Of a stretch of 7,173 nucleotides of DNA, positions 1-5,567 are shown piece after piece; within the stretch, counting starts at the first letter, position 1; each line of letters opens with the position of its first letter. The position numbers and the translations under genes are program-made. Origin of the DNA: Gammaproteobacteria bacterium (GTDB lineage Bacteria; Pseudomonadota; Gammaproteobacteria; QNFN01); NCBI GenBank assembly GCA_003645555.1, contig QNFN01000092.1, positions 1-7,173 of the forward strand. Reading direction: 5' to 3'. A model generated the notes under the pieces. It was not told the DNA's origin. It saw nothing but the letters and a program-made list of their open reading frames with translations, and made no database searches.

Positions 1-800
1 ACCCCAAGGGACTCGACTTCGGTGCCCGGATCGGCATGCGCGCGCCGGAAGGTCGCGAGGGCTTCCGCCGCTCCTACGACCGCGCTGTCGACGTCCCCGG
101 CCCGGCGGTCGATTTCCTCGGCGAGGTGGCCGCGGAGAACCGGCTGCACCTGGTCATTGGCGTCATCGAACGCGACGGCGGCACGCTCTACTGCACGGTG
201 CTGACCTTCGGCCCGGACGGCAGCTACCTCGGCAAGCACCGCAAGCTGATGCCGACAGCACTAGAACGGCTGGTCTGGGGCTTCGGCGACGGCTCGACAC
301 TGCCGGTCTTCGATCCCGACATCGGCCGGATCGGCCCGGTGATCTGCTGGGAGAACTACATGCCGGCACTGCGCATGGCGATGTACGAGAAGGGCGTGCA
401 GCTCTATTGCGCACCGACCGCCGACGACCGTGACACCTGGCTGGCGACCATGCAGCACGTCGCCCTCGAAGGACGCTGTTTTGTCCTCTCCGGCACCCAG
501 TACACCACGCGCAGTGACTTCCCTGAGGCGTACGCCGCAGTCCAGGGAGACGATCCGGAAACGGTCATCTCGCGCGGCGGCAGTTGCATCGTCGGGCCGC
601 TGGGCAAGGTACTGGCCGGACCGCACTTCGACGGCGAGACGATCCTGTCTGCCGACCTCGATCTCGACGATATCGCACGGGGGAAGTACGACTTCGACGT
701 CACCGGCCACTACGCCCGGCCGGACATCTTCCGCCTGTTGGTCAACGAGAGCCCGCAGCCGGCGGTGAGCCGGGGCCACGGCTTCCCTGACGACACCTGA
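1..800 (+). CDS. Nitrilase (carbon-nitrogen hydrolase superfamily), 5'-truncated
   Basis: The C-terminal 265 residues of a nitrilase that hydrolyses an organic nitrile to an acid and ammonia in the cytoplasm. The first complete codon is at base 3; the reading frame is open to the left edge, so the true start lies outside the window and the ATG at 36 is internal. Visible family marks are the segment GLDFGARIG...PEGREGFRRSYD near the left edge, the lysine motif GKHRKLMPT (bases 231-257) with the catalytic Lys, and the nucleophile motif VICWENYMP, whose Cys codon is at 345-347. The catalytic Glu, which precedes these in the family, is off the window. The protein ends soon after HYARPDIFRLLVNE, without a long C-terminal extension. 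It is convergent with the lipoprotein gene and followed by its own terminator. The GKHRKLMPT/CWENYMP pair favours true nitrilase over amidase or cyanide-specific relatives, but the substrate is unknown. Confidence 0.93.
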   Translation, partial: PKGLDFGARIGMRAPEGREGFRRSYDRAVDVPGPAVDFLGEVAAENRLHLVIGVIERDGGTLYCTVLTFGPDGSYLGKHRKLMPTALERLVWGFGDGSTLPVFDPDIGRIGPVICWENYMPALRMAMYEKGVQLYCAPTADDRDTWLATMQHVALEGRCFVLSGTQYTTRSDFPEAYAAVQGDDPETVISRGGSCIVGPLGKVLAGPHFDGETILSADLDLDDIARGKYDFDVTGHYARPDIFRLLVNESPQPAVSRGHGFPDDT

Positions 801-811
801 GGCTCGGGATG

Positions 812-842
812 GCGGGCCGGAACCGGTCCGCTGGTTTTGATT
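812..842 (+). terminator. Intrinsic terminator of the nitrilase gene
   Basis: Twelve bases after the nitrilase stop codon, GCGGGCCGG (812-820) can pair with CCGGTCCGC (823-831), with one G-U wobble; the tip is a small GAAC-type loop. The stem is followed by TGGTTTTGATT. The T-rich tail lies only on the + side, so it serves the nitrilase gene. In the other direction the hairpin is followed by a mixed sequence and probably does not terminate the convergent lipoprotein gene. Confidence 0.7.
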
Positions 843-849
843 AAAAGTC

Positions 850-1401
850 TCAGCCGGTTCGGGCGAGCCGCGAGACCAGGTCGTCGATGGCATGGTCGTA
901 GAGTTCGCTGGCGCGCACCCGAAGTTCCGGTGCCCTCGCGGTACCGACCTGATTCTCCTCGTACGGTTTGCCGTCGAGCAGGTAGCTGATGCGGGCGCGA
1001 ACGGTCGTCGACGTATCCGAACTCAGGTCATCAAGTACCAGTGAGCCCGGCGCCGGGACGTATTTCCCGGTCCGGGTGCGGTCCACCAGCAAGCCGGTCC
1101 CGGGTACGAACGCACTGACCTCGATATCGGTCACCTTGACCGTTTTCTGCTGCGGCAGTTTCGGTGCCTTCAGGGTGACTTCCCGGTGCAGGACAGTGAT
1201 CAGGCTGGAGCCGAAGATGTCCTCGCCGAGATAGAAGCGCACGCCACCGCCCTCGACCGCCTTGGACACAACGAAGGGTGCAGCACGCTGGTCAGAGACG
1301 ACCGGAATGTAGAGTTGAGACTCAGATGTGACTTCGGGTCCGGCACAGCCGGCCAGCCAAGCCAATAACGGAAGGAGGAGAGTCAGTCGAAGTTTGGCCA
1401 T
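850..1401 (-). CDS. Putative lipoprotein of unknown function
   Basis: A 183-residue protein predicted to be exported by Sec, lipidated and anchored to a membrane facing the periplasm. The N-terminus is a textbook lipoprotein signal: positive residues (K3, R5), a leucine-rich core, and the lipobox LAGC with the acylated Cys at residue 19. Residue 20 is Gly, so there is no Asp at +2 and outer-membrane sorting would be expected. The rest is a soluble domain of alternating hydrophobic and polar stretches, probably beta-rich, ending in a helix-like segment YDHAIDDLVSRLARTG. I do not recognise a named family. The general build (about 180 residues, lipobox, C-terminal helix) recalls YajG-like or transport-auxiliary lipoproteins, but that is only a resemblance. 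The start is fixed by the signal peptide; no strong Shine-Dalgarno is seen. It lies 240 bases downstream of the flavoenzyme gene on the same strand, too far to assume an operon. Confidence 0.85.
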   Translation of the reverse strand: MAKLRLTLLLPLLAWLAGCAGPEVTSESQLYIPVVSDQRAAPFVVSKAVEGGGVRFYLGEDIFGSSLITVLHREVTLKAPKLPQQKTVKVTDIEVSAFVPGTGLLVDRTRTGKYVPAPGSLVLDDLSSDTSTTVRARISYLLDGKPYEENQVGTARAPELRVRASELYDHAIDDLVSRLARTG

Positions 1402-1641
1402 GGATTGCAGTCTATCTCGCGTATGTGCGGAACATGATCCGGAGTGGACCGTATCGGATGATTGGCTCCTGCCAAATGATCCTGATCAAATGTTCCAAGA
1501 TCAGCTGCTGCAGCGCAATTGGCCATTGGTACAGGTACTGGATCCAGGTGCCTGTACGGAGATTTTTTCGAGGCGTTTCCATACTGCCAGGACGTTCCCG
1601 CAGCGGATGACGAAGCTACGCCGGGCGCCGGGCAGGTCCGC
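1402..1641. other. Intergenic region with clustered inverted repeats; no convincing gene
   Basis: This 240-base gap separates the stop of the flavoenzyme gene from the start of the lipoprotein gene, both on the minus strand. It is less GC-rich than its neighbours. It holds several dyads: TTGGC-N4-GCCAA (1462-1475), CTGATC-N11-GATCAG (1482-1504), the near-palindrome around GGCC at 1516-1528, and a larger hairpin at 1529-1557. On the minus strand TTGGCA (1475-1470), a 16-base spacer and TACGGT could be a weak sigma-70 promoter for the lipoprotein gene, overlapping the first dyad; the -10 match is poor. A + strand frame is open through here but lacks family features and runs antisense to the lipoprotein start. 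Confidence 0.5.
1529..1568 (+). terminator. Hairpin followed by a six-T run, orphan terminator-like element
   Basis: GTACAGGTAC (1529-1538) and GTGCCTGTAC (1548-1557) form a ten-pair stem with one G-U wobble. They enclose TGGATCCAG, most of which belongs to the perfect palindrome CTGGATCCAG. Five bases later comes a run of six T. The shape is that of an intrinsic terminator reading rightward, although the gap between stem and T-run is longer than usual. No + strand gene ends here: the nearest, the nitrilase gene, stops at 800 and has its own terminator. It may end an unannotated transcript, or be a protein-binding dyad with a coincidental T-run. Confidence 0.35.
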
Positions 1642-3066
1642 CTAGTCGGGGACCACCTTGCCCGGGTTGAGGATGCCGTCCGGATCGAGCGCCTGCTTTA
1701 GCCGGCGCATCAGGTCGACCTCCACCGGCGACTTGTAGCGCGCCACTTCGTCGCGTTTCAGCCGACCGACCCCATGCTCGGCACTGAAGCTGCCATCCAT
1801 GCCCATGACCAGATCGAGGACGGCGTGGTTGACCTCCTCGGTCAGGGCGAGAAAGGCTTCCGCGGCCATCCCTGGCGGCTGGTTGAGGTTCAGGTGGATG
1901 TTGCCATCGCCCAGGTGGCCGAAGAAAACCAGCCGCACCCCGGGCACCAACCGCTCGGCCAGCGCCCCACCCTGCGCCAGCAATTCATGGGTGCGCGACA
2001 CCGGCACGGCGACATCGTGACGGATGCCGGCACCGGTGCGCTTCTGCGCCTCGGGGATCGACTCGCGGATACGCCAGAAATCGGCGGCCTGGGCCTCGCT
2101 CGCGGCCAGCGCGGCATCAATCACCTCGCCCGCCTCGAAGCCCTCTTCCAGCACCAGTTCAACCAGGCCGCGCAGGTCGTCGCCGGGTCTGCCGGAAGCG
2201 AGTTCGAGGAGCACGTAGTGGGTGTGTGGCTCATCAAACGGGTCACGGGTGTCAGGAATGGTCGCCAGCACCAACTCCAGGCTGGTCCGGTTCAGGTACT
2301 CGAAGGTGACCACGGCGTCGCCCGACAGCTCACGCGCACGACGCAGCAGCCGCAGCGCCGCCTCCGGGTCGCTGACGGCGACGAAGGCAACCTGCATTTC
2401 GCGTGGGCGCGGATAGAGTTTGAGCACCGCGGCGGTGATGATGCCCAGCGTCCCCTCCGAGGCGAGGAAGAGTTCACGCAACGGGTAACCGGTATTGTCC
2501 TTGCGCAGCCGGCGCAGACCGTCCCAGACGCTACCGTCGGCCAGCACCACCTCGAGCCCGAGCACCTGCTCGCGGGCGTTGCCGTAGCGGAGGACGTTGG
2601 TGCCACCGGCATTGGTGGCGAGGTTGCCACCGATCTGGCAGCTGCCCTCGGCGGCGAGGCTCAGCGGAAATAGCAGTCCGGCTTCCTCGGCCGTCGCCTG
2701 GACGTCGGCGAGGACGCAGCCGGCCTCGACCGTCAGCGTGAAATTGGCCACATCGAGGTCGCGCACCCGGTTCATCCGGCCCAGCGACAGCAGCACCTCG
2801 CCTGCCTCGGGCAACCCGCCTCCGGTGAGTCCGGTGTTGCCCCCCTGCGGCACCACGGCCACTCCGACCACGTGGCAGAGCCGCACCACTTCGGCCACCT
2901 CGGCGGTGGTCGCCGGACGCAACAGCAGCGACGCCGTGCCGCGGTAGGTGCCGCGAGGGTCCTCTAGATGCGGCGCGAGCACCTGCGGGTCGTCACTCCA
3001 TCCCTGTGGCCCGACGACGGCCTTGAGCTGAGCGGCAAGTGCCTCGGTCAATTGCGATCTGGCCAT
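1642..3066 (-). CDS. FAD-linked 2-hydroxyacid dehydrogenase (GlcD / D-2-hydroxyglutarate dehydrogenase-like)
   Basis: A 474-residue flavoprotein expected to oxidise a D-2-hydroxy acid (such as D-lactate, glycolate or D-2-hydroxyglutarate) to the 2-oxo acid and pass electrons to a quinone or electron-transfer flavoprotein. The N-terminal PCMH-type FAD domain carries PQGGNTGLTGG (residues 73-83), IGGNLATNAGG (145-155), KDNTGYPL and EGTLGIIT (204-211). The C-terminal FAD-oxidase domain carries FGHLGDGNIHLN with the metal-ligand His pair H384 and H391, then SAEHGVGRLK with E430 and H431, and ends in LNPGKVVPD. The spacing of these His and Glu residues matches the metal site of the D-2-hydroxyglutarate dehydrogenase group. 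Length is normal and the enzyme looks intact. No iron-sulfur or GlcE/GlcF partner is adjacent, which favours a single-subunit enzyme over glycolate oxidase. It is transcribed divergently from the deaminase pair. The exact substrate is not determinable here. Confidence 0.93.
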   Translation of the reverse strand: MARSQLTEALAAQLKAVVGPQGWSDDPQVLAPHLEDPRGTYRGTASLLLRPATTAEVAEVVRLCHVVGVAVVPQGGNTGLTGGGLPEAGEVLLSLGRMNRVRDLDVANFTLTVEAGCVLADVQATAEEAGLLFPLSLAAEGSCQIGGNLATNAGGTNVLRYGNAREQVLGLEVVLADGSVWDGLRRLRKDNTGYPLRELFLASEGTLGIITAAVLKLYPRPREMQVAFVAVSDPEAALRLLRRARELSGDAVVTFEYLNRTSLELVLATIPDTRDPFDEPHTHYVLLELASGRPGDDLRGLVELVLEEGFEAGEVIDAALAASEAQAADFWRIRESIPEAQKRTGAGIRHDVAVPVSRTHELLAQGGALAERLVPGVRLVFFGHLGDGNIHLNLNQPPGMAAEAFLALTEEVNHAVLDLVMGMDGSFSAEHGVGRLKRDEVARYKSPVEVDLMRRLKQALDPDGILNPGKVVPD

Positions 3067-3169
3067 GGCGCGACTCTACCAGTACCGCTGCCGACTGCGT
3101 AGGCACGGCTGATTAACGACACAGGCAACGGCTACACTGCTGGGCAGACCCACGGGAGAGCAGGCGCGA
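3067..3169. promoter_or_regulatory. Divergent intergenic region between flavoenzyme and deaminase genes
   Basis: These 103 bases must hold the start signals for the leftward flavoenzyme gene and the rightward deaminase pair. On the + strand TACACT (3133-3138) is a possible -10 element, but no good -35 lies at the right distance. GGGAG (3154-3158) is the probable ribosome binding site for the first deaminase, eleven bases before its ATG. No clear operator dyad is seen. Confidence 0.35.
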
Positions 3170-3523
3170 ATGGAAACCTCCGCGGCCGAAAAGTTCATGG
3201 CCCGCGCCCGGGCGATGCGCGATGCCGCCGTTGCCAGCGGCGACCAGCCCTACGGTGCGGTCGTGGTACGTGGTGGCGAGTTGATCGTCTCGGCACCGAG
3301 CCAGGTGGTGGTCACCACGGACCCGACCGCCCACGCCGAAATGGCCGCCCTGCGTGCCGCCGCACTGGCCCTGGGTCGCGCCGATCTAGACGGCTGCACC
3401 CTCTACTCCACCTCGCGCCCGTGCCCGATGTGCGAGACCGCCGCGGCCTGGGCCGGAATCGAGCGCATGATCCATGGCGATGCACTGCATGACGCGGGAC
3501 GCCCGAGAGTGCGCCGATGCTGA
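3170..3523 (+). CDS. Cytosolic nucleoside/nucleobase deaminase (CDA/TadA-like zinc fold)
   Basis: A 117-residue zinc-dependent deaminase that should replace an amino group of a nucleobase or nucleoside with a carbonyl. The fold marks are complete: YGAVVVRGGE (from residue 28), the His-Ala-Glu zinc and proton-shuttle motif TAHAE (H55, E57), and the second zinc motif RPCPMC (C85, C88). There is no signal peptide, so it should act in the cytoplasm. It ends in DAGRPRVRRC, with a terminal Cys. Compared with TadA and guanine deaminase, where the residue before PCxxC is usually Glu, this protein has Arg, so it is unlikely to be the housekeeping tRNA deaminase; it is also shorter than TadA. It overlaps the next gene, which encodes a paralogue, and the two are almost certainly co-transcribed. 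The substrate (cytosine, guanine, adenine or a modified base) is unknown. Confidence 0.88.
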   Translation: METSAAEKFMARARAMRDAAVASGDQPYGAVVVRGGELIVSAPSQVVVTTDPTAHAEMAALRAAALALGRADLDGCTLYSTSRPCPMCETAAAWAGIERMIHGDALHDAGRPRVRRC

Positions 3524-3984
3524 TGTCTGCAAGCAGCCGGCGCCGCTTCCTGCAGCGGTTACTGCAGGGTTTCATGCTGCTGCCGCTCGGCCTCTTCACC
3601 ACTCGCCGAGCGATCGCGACCAACACGGTCGACGTTCGTTTCATCAACCGCGCCCTGGAACTGGCCCGGATCGGGAGTGCGCGCGGTGACGGCACGCACT
3701 ACGGTGCGCTGGTGGTACGTGCAGATGTGATTGTCGCCGAGGGTTGGAACCGCGTGCACCTACGGGGTGACGCTACCGCCCATGCCGAGGTCGAGGCGAT
3801 CCGGGAGGCGGCCCGTGTGCTTGGAACTCGCGACCTCGCCGGGTGCACGCTCTACACCAACGGCGGTCGTCCCTGCCGGATGTGCGAGGGAGCCGCCCAC
3901 TTCGCCGACATCGATCGGCTGGTGTACGCCACCTCGGCCGACGCCATTACCGATGCCGGACGGCCGCAACTGGGTGGCTGCTGA
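3517..3984 (+). CDS. Tat-exported paralogous nucleoside/nucleobase deaminase
   Basis: A 155-residue zinc deaminase with an N-terminal twin-arginine signal. SRRRFLQ (residues 7-13) fits the Tat consensus, followed by a leucine-rich core and a plausible signal peptidase site after AIA (residue 34). The mature part is a full deaminase domain: HYGALVVRAD (61-70), TAHAE (H89, E91), and RPCRMC (C120, C123), ending in DAGRPQLGGC. By eye about half of the aligned positions from TAHAE onward match the preceding protein, so the two are tandem duplicates. The first gene's TGA shares its A with a second in-frame ATG (TGATG at 3521-3525); translation may begin there or at ATG 3517, and either start keeps the Tat motif. 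Export in folded, metal-loaded form fits a zinc enzyme. Periplasmic location is inferred from the signal; most known members of this fold are cytosolic. Confidence 0.87.
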   Translation: MLMSASSRRRFLQRLLQGFMLLPLGLFTTRRAIATNTVDVRFINRALELARIGSARGDGTHYGALVVRADVIVAEGWNRVHLRGDATAHAEVEAIREAARVLGTRDLAGCTLYTNGGRPCRMCEGAAHFADIDRLVYATSADAITDAGRPQLGGC

Positions 3985-4026
3985 CACCCCGTGCCACTCG
4001 CAAACGGGACGAAAACCCGTGACGCG
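3985..4026. other. Short convergent gap with a weak hairpin
   Basis: Between the convergent deaminase and NapC-like genes, ACGGG (4004-4008) can pair with CCCGT (4016-4020) around a seven-base loop. There is no T-run on either strand, so it is at best a weak or Rho-assisted end signal for either gene. Confidence 0.25.
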
Positions 4027-4563
4027 CTAGTCATCGTCGTAATCTTCCGGTAGCTCATGGGCGATGCCCTTGTGGCACTCAATGCAGGTCTTGCCCTGCT
4101 CCAAAGCCGGCTCCATCTTTTCTACCGCACGCCGTGACTGCTTGTGAAAATCCATACGTTCATAACTATGGCAATTACGGCATTCGCGCGAGTCGTTGGC
4201 CTCCATCTCGGCCCAGACGTGCTCGGCCAGTTCCAGGCGCTTGGCCTCGAACTTCTCCGGGGTGTCGATGGTGCCGCGCAACGCGTGGTAAAGCTCGTTG
4301 GTCGCGCGGATCTTGCGCCACAACTTGGCGCCCCACTCGCGTGGCACGTGGCAGTCGGGGCATCCTGCACCTACTCCTGACGCGTTCTTGAAGTGGCTCG
4401 AAGCGAGGTACTCCTGGTAGACCGTCTGCTCCATCTCGTGACATGAGATGCAGAATTCGACCCGGTTGGTGTGCTCCATCGCCGTGTTGAAACCACCCCA
4501 GAAAAGGATACCGAGGATGAACGTGGCGGCGAGGAGCGGCCAGCCAGCGGTCCGCTTGAGCAT
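4027..4563 (-). CDS. NapC/NirT-family membrane tetrahaem cytochrome c (quinol dehydrogenase)
   Basis: A 178-residue membrane-anchored cytochrome that takes electrons from menaquinol or ubiquinol and passes them to a periplasmic acceptor. One hydrophobic segment (about residues 7-27) near the N-terminus anchors it with the haem domain outside the cytoplasm. Four CXXCH haem motifs are present: CISCH (38-42), CPDCH (68-72), CRNCH (128-132) and CIECH (160-164). The connecting blocks GTIDTPEKFEAKR, SRECRNCHS and CHKGIAHELP are hallmarks of the NapC/NirT family. It ends in an acidic tail, YDDD. The family normally serves nitrate, nitrite, TMAO or similar reductases; none is in the window, so it should not be named napC or nirT. 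A near-consensus ribosome site lies seven bases before the ATG. It follows the dihaem cytochrome gene on the same strand after an 87-base gap with a terminator-like hairpin. Confidence 0.95.
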   Translation of the reverse strand: MLKRTAGWPLLAATFILGILFWGGFNTAMEHTNRVEFCISCHEMEQTVYQEYLASSHFKNASGVGAGCPDCHVPREWGAKLWRKIRATNELYHALRGTIDTPEKFEAKRLELAEHVWAEMEANDSRECRNCHSYERMDFHKQSRRAVEKMEPALEQGKTCIECHKGIAHELPEDYDDD

Positions 4564-4570
4564 ACCGTCA

Positions 4571-4576
4571 CCTCCT
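4571..4576 (-). promoter_or_regulatory. Ribosome binding site of the tetrahaem cytochrome gene
   Basis: Reading leftward, AGGAGG is followed by a seven-base spacer and ATG at 4563-4561. This is a consensus Shine-Dalgarno at ideal distance and confirms the start of the membrane cytochrome. Confidence 0.8.
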
Positions 4577-4593
4577 CGTGATCTCGGGGATGA

Positions 4594-4633
4594 AAAAGAT
4601 AAGGGGGCGCCCGTCCGCGCCGGGTCGCCCCCC
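4594..4633 (-). terminator. Intrinsic terminator-like hairpin between the two cytochrome genes
   Basis: GGGGGCGCCCG (4603-4613) pairs with CGGG and CGCCCCC (4621-4632), an eleven-pair GC stem with one bulged base and a seven-base loop. Reading leftward it is followed by TTATCTTTTT, the usual U-rich tail. It starts 18 bases after the stop codon of the dihaem cytochrome and ends about 17 bases before the ribosome site of the tetrahaem gene. It should end most transcripts after the dihaem gene, leaving the membrane anchor to read-through or a separate promoter. Confidence 0.7.
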
Positions 4634-4650
4634 TCGTATCTGGCTGCCGC

Positions 4651-5385
4651 CTAGCGCTTCGCGGGCAGCGAGGTCATGTGGGCCATGATATCGGCCGCGA
4701 TCTGGCGATCGAACGCGCGCAGTGCCGGCATCTTCTCGGCGGGCTGGCCGTTCAAGATCTTGTGCATGACCTCCCAGGGATTGCCCATCTGCTTGCCGAA
4801 CGGTTTCATCTCCTTCGGCTGCAGACCATCCTTGCCGTGGCAATGGGCGCAAACGGTGTTGTAGTAGGCCTCACCGCGGGCCGCATCACCCTTGGGTTTC
4901 TTGGTCGCCCGATCGATATAACGGTCCATATCGACCTGACCCTTGGAGACGAACAGCGCCAGGGCGCTCAGGTCGTCAGACGAGAGCTTGTTACCGTAGC
5001 CGTGGGTCGAATCCTTGAGCACCGCGACGACCTTGGCCGGGTCGGCGCCGTTCATACCATTGATCCCCTTGATACCGCTGGAGTGCTTGCCGCTGCTGTA
5101 GGCACCGTCGACACCCATGTAATCCCAGCCATGGCACTCTTTGCAGCGCCAGTTGGCGTCGGGTTTGCCGGCGTATTTCTTGTCTTTCGGGTAAGCGGGG
5201 TGGGCGGTTGTCGGCTTGTCAGCGTCGATGACCTTGTACCACTTGTCGTAAAGCAGACCACCGTAGGACAGGGTTGACTCCTGCTCGGCCGACACCGCTA
5301 AGGTCGAGATCGAAACGAACGCTGCCGCGATAACGATCGTCAGCAGGCGGGAAGAATACATGCGCGCGAATGCGTAATTTTTCAT
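4651..5385 (-). CDS. Periplasmic dihaem cytochrome c
   Basis: A 244-residue exported electron carrier with two haem-binding sites. A Sec signal peptide fills residues 1-33: basic residues early, a hydrophobic core, then a cleavage site after VSA. CKECH (81-85) lies in the first domain and CAHCH (179-183) in the second, which looks like a class I cytochrome c domain with a probable Met ligand in KMP (M219). A conserved-looking stretch YGGLLYDKWYKV precedes the first haem. A longer reading frame starts at 5424, but the strong AAAGGAG seven bases before the ATG at 5385 and the clean signal peptide place the start here. I do not recognise a named family. Its position just upstream of the NapC-like gene suggests that it is the soluble redox partner of that quinol dehydrogenase; direction of electron flow and final partner are unknown. 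Confidence 0.92.
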   Translation of the reverse strand: MKNYAFARMYSSRLLTIVIAAAFVSISTLAVSAEQESTLSYGGLLYDKWYKVIDADKPTTAHPAYPKDKKYAGKPDANWRCKECHGWDYMGVDGAYSSGKHSSGIKGINGMNGADPAKVVAVLKDSTHGYGNKLSSDDLSALALFVSKGQVDMDRYIDRATKKPKGDAARGEAYYNTVCAHCHGKDGLQPKEMKPFGKQMGNPWEVMHKILNGQPAEKMPALRAFDRQIAADIMAHMTSLPAKR

Positions 5386-5567
5386 CTTGGGACTCCTTTC
5401 CTCTTTATTGTGTGGCCCAGTCATTCCGCACTGCGGGGAACGAAAGGACCATTAACACTTAAGCAGTAGTAGGTGTATCACTATCAGCCCAATAGATAAA
5501 TACGCGTAGACCCGTACAGCGTGCGCTATGCTGGCGCCGCTGAAATCACCGAATAGTCGGAGGAAAC
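5386..5567. promoter_or_regulatory. Divergent regulatory region between cytochrome and threonate genes
   Basis: These 182 bases include an AT-rich core (about 5450-5505) and should hold promoters in both directions, but no hexamer pair is convincing. Two dyads are visible. CCGCA-C-TGCGG (5426-5436) lies in the leader of the cytochrome gene. CAGCG-T-GCGC (5517-5526) pairs with GCGCCGCTG (5534-5542) around TATGCTG, in the leader of ltnD. GGAGG (5559-5563) is the ltnD ribosome site, four bases before its ATG. No FNR-like TTGAT-N4-ATCAA site is seen. Confidence 0.4.
5393..5399 (-). promoter_or_regulatory. Ribosome binding site that sets the dihaem cytochrome start
   Basis: Reading leftward, AAAGGAG is followed by seven bases and ATG at 5385-5383. 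The upstream in-frame ATG at 5424 would place this site inside the coding sequence and add thirteen polar residues in front of the signal peptide, so 5385 is preferred. Confidence 0.8.

Noticed and set aside
36..38. ATG at 36 as the nitrilase start
   Set aside because: The in-frame sequence to its left (GLDFGARIG) is normal nitrilase sequence, so the gene simply continues off the window.
261..893. A 210-codon open frame on the - strand
   Set aside because: It overlaps the nitrilase catalytic region in antisense and extends through its terminator into the lipoprotein gene; no domain is seen.
1328..1645. A 105-codon open frame on the + strand through the intergenic region
   Set aside because: Considered as a small gene or relic because parts look protein-like. 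It starts antisense inside the lipoprotein signal peptide, has no clear ribosome site or family motif, and contains the terminator-like hairpin.
1774..2673. A 299-codon open frame on the + strand
   Set aside because: It lies wholly antisense to the flavoenzyme gene, whose motifs are complete; its translation has no recognisable domain. Long antisense frames are common in high-GC DNA.
4027..4563. Naming the tetrahaem gene napC or nirT
   Set aside because: Family membership is clear, but no nitrate or nitrite reductase gene is present to justify either name.
4678..5277. A 199-codon open frame on the + strand
   Set aside because: It is antisense to the dihaem cytochrome, which has two CXXCH motifs, a signal peptide and a strong ribosome site.
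5386..5424. Upstream ATG at 5424 as start of the dihaem cytochrome
   Set aside because: It would put thirteen polar residues ahead of a good signal peptide and swallow the strong ribosome site at 5393-5399.
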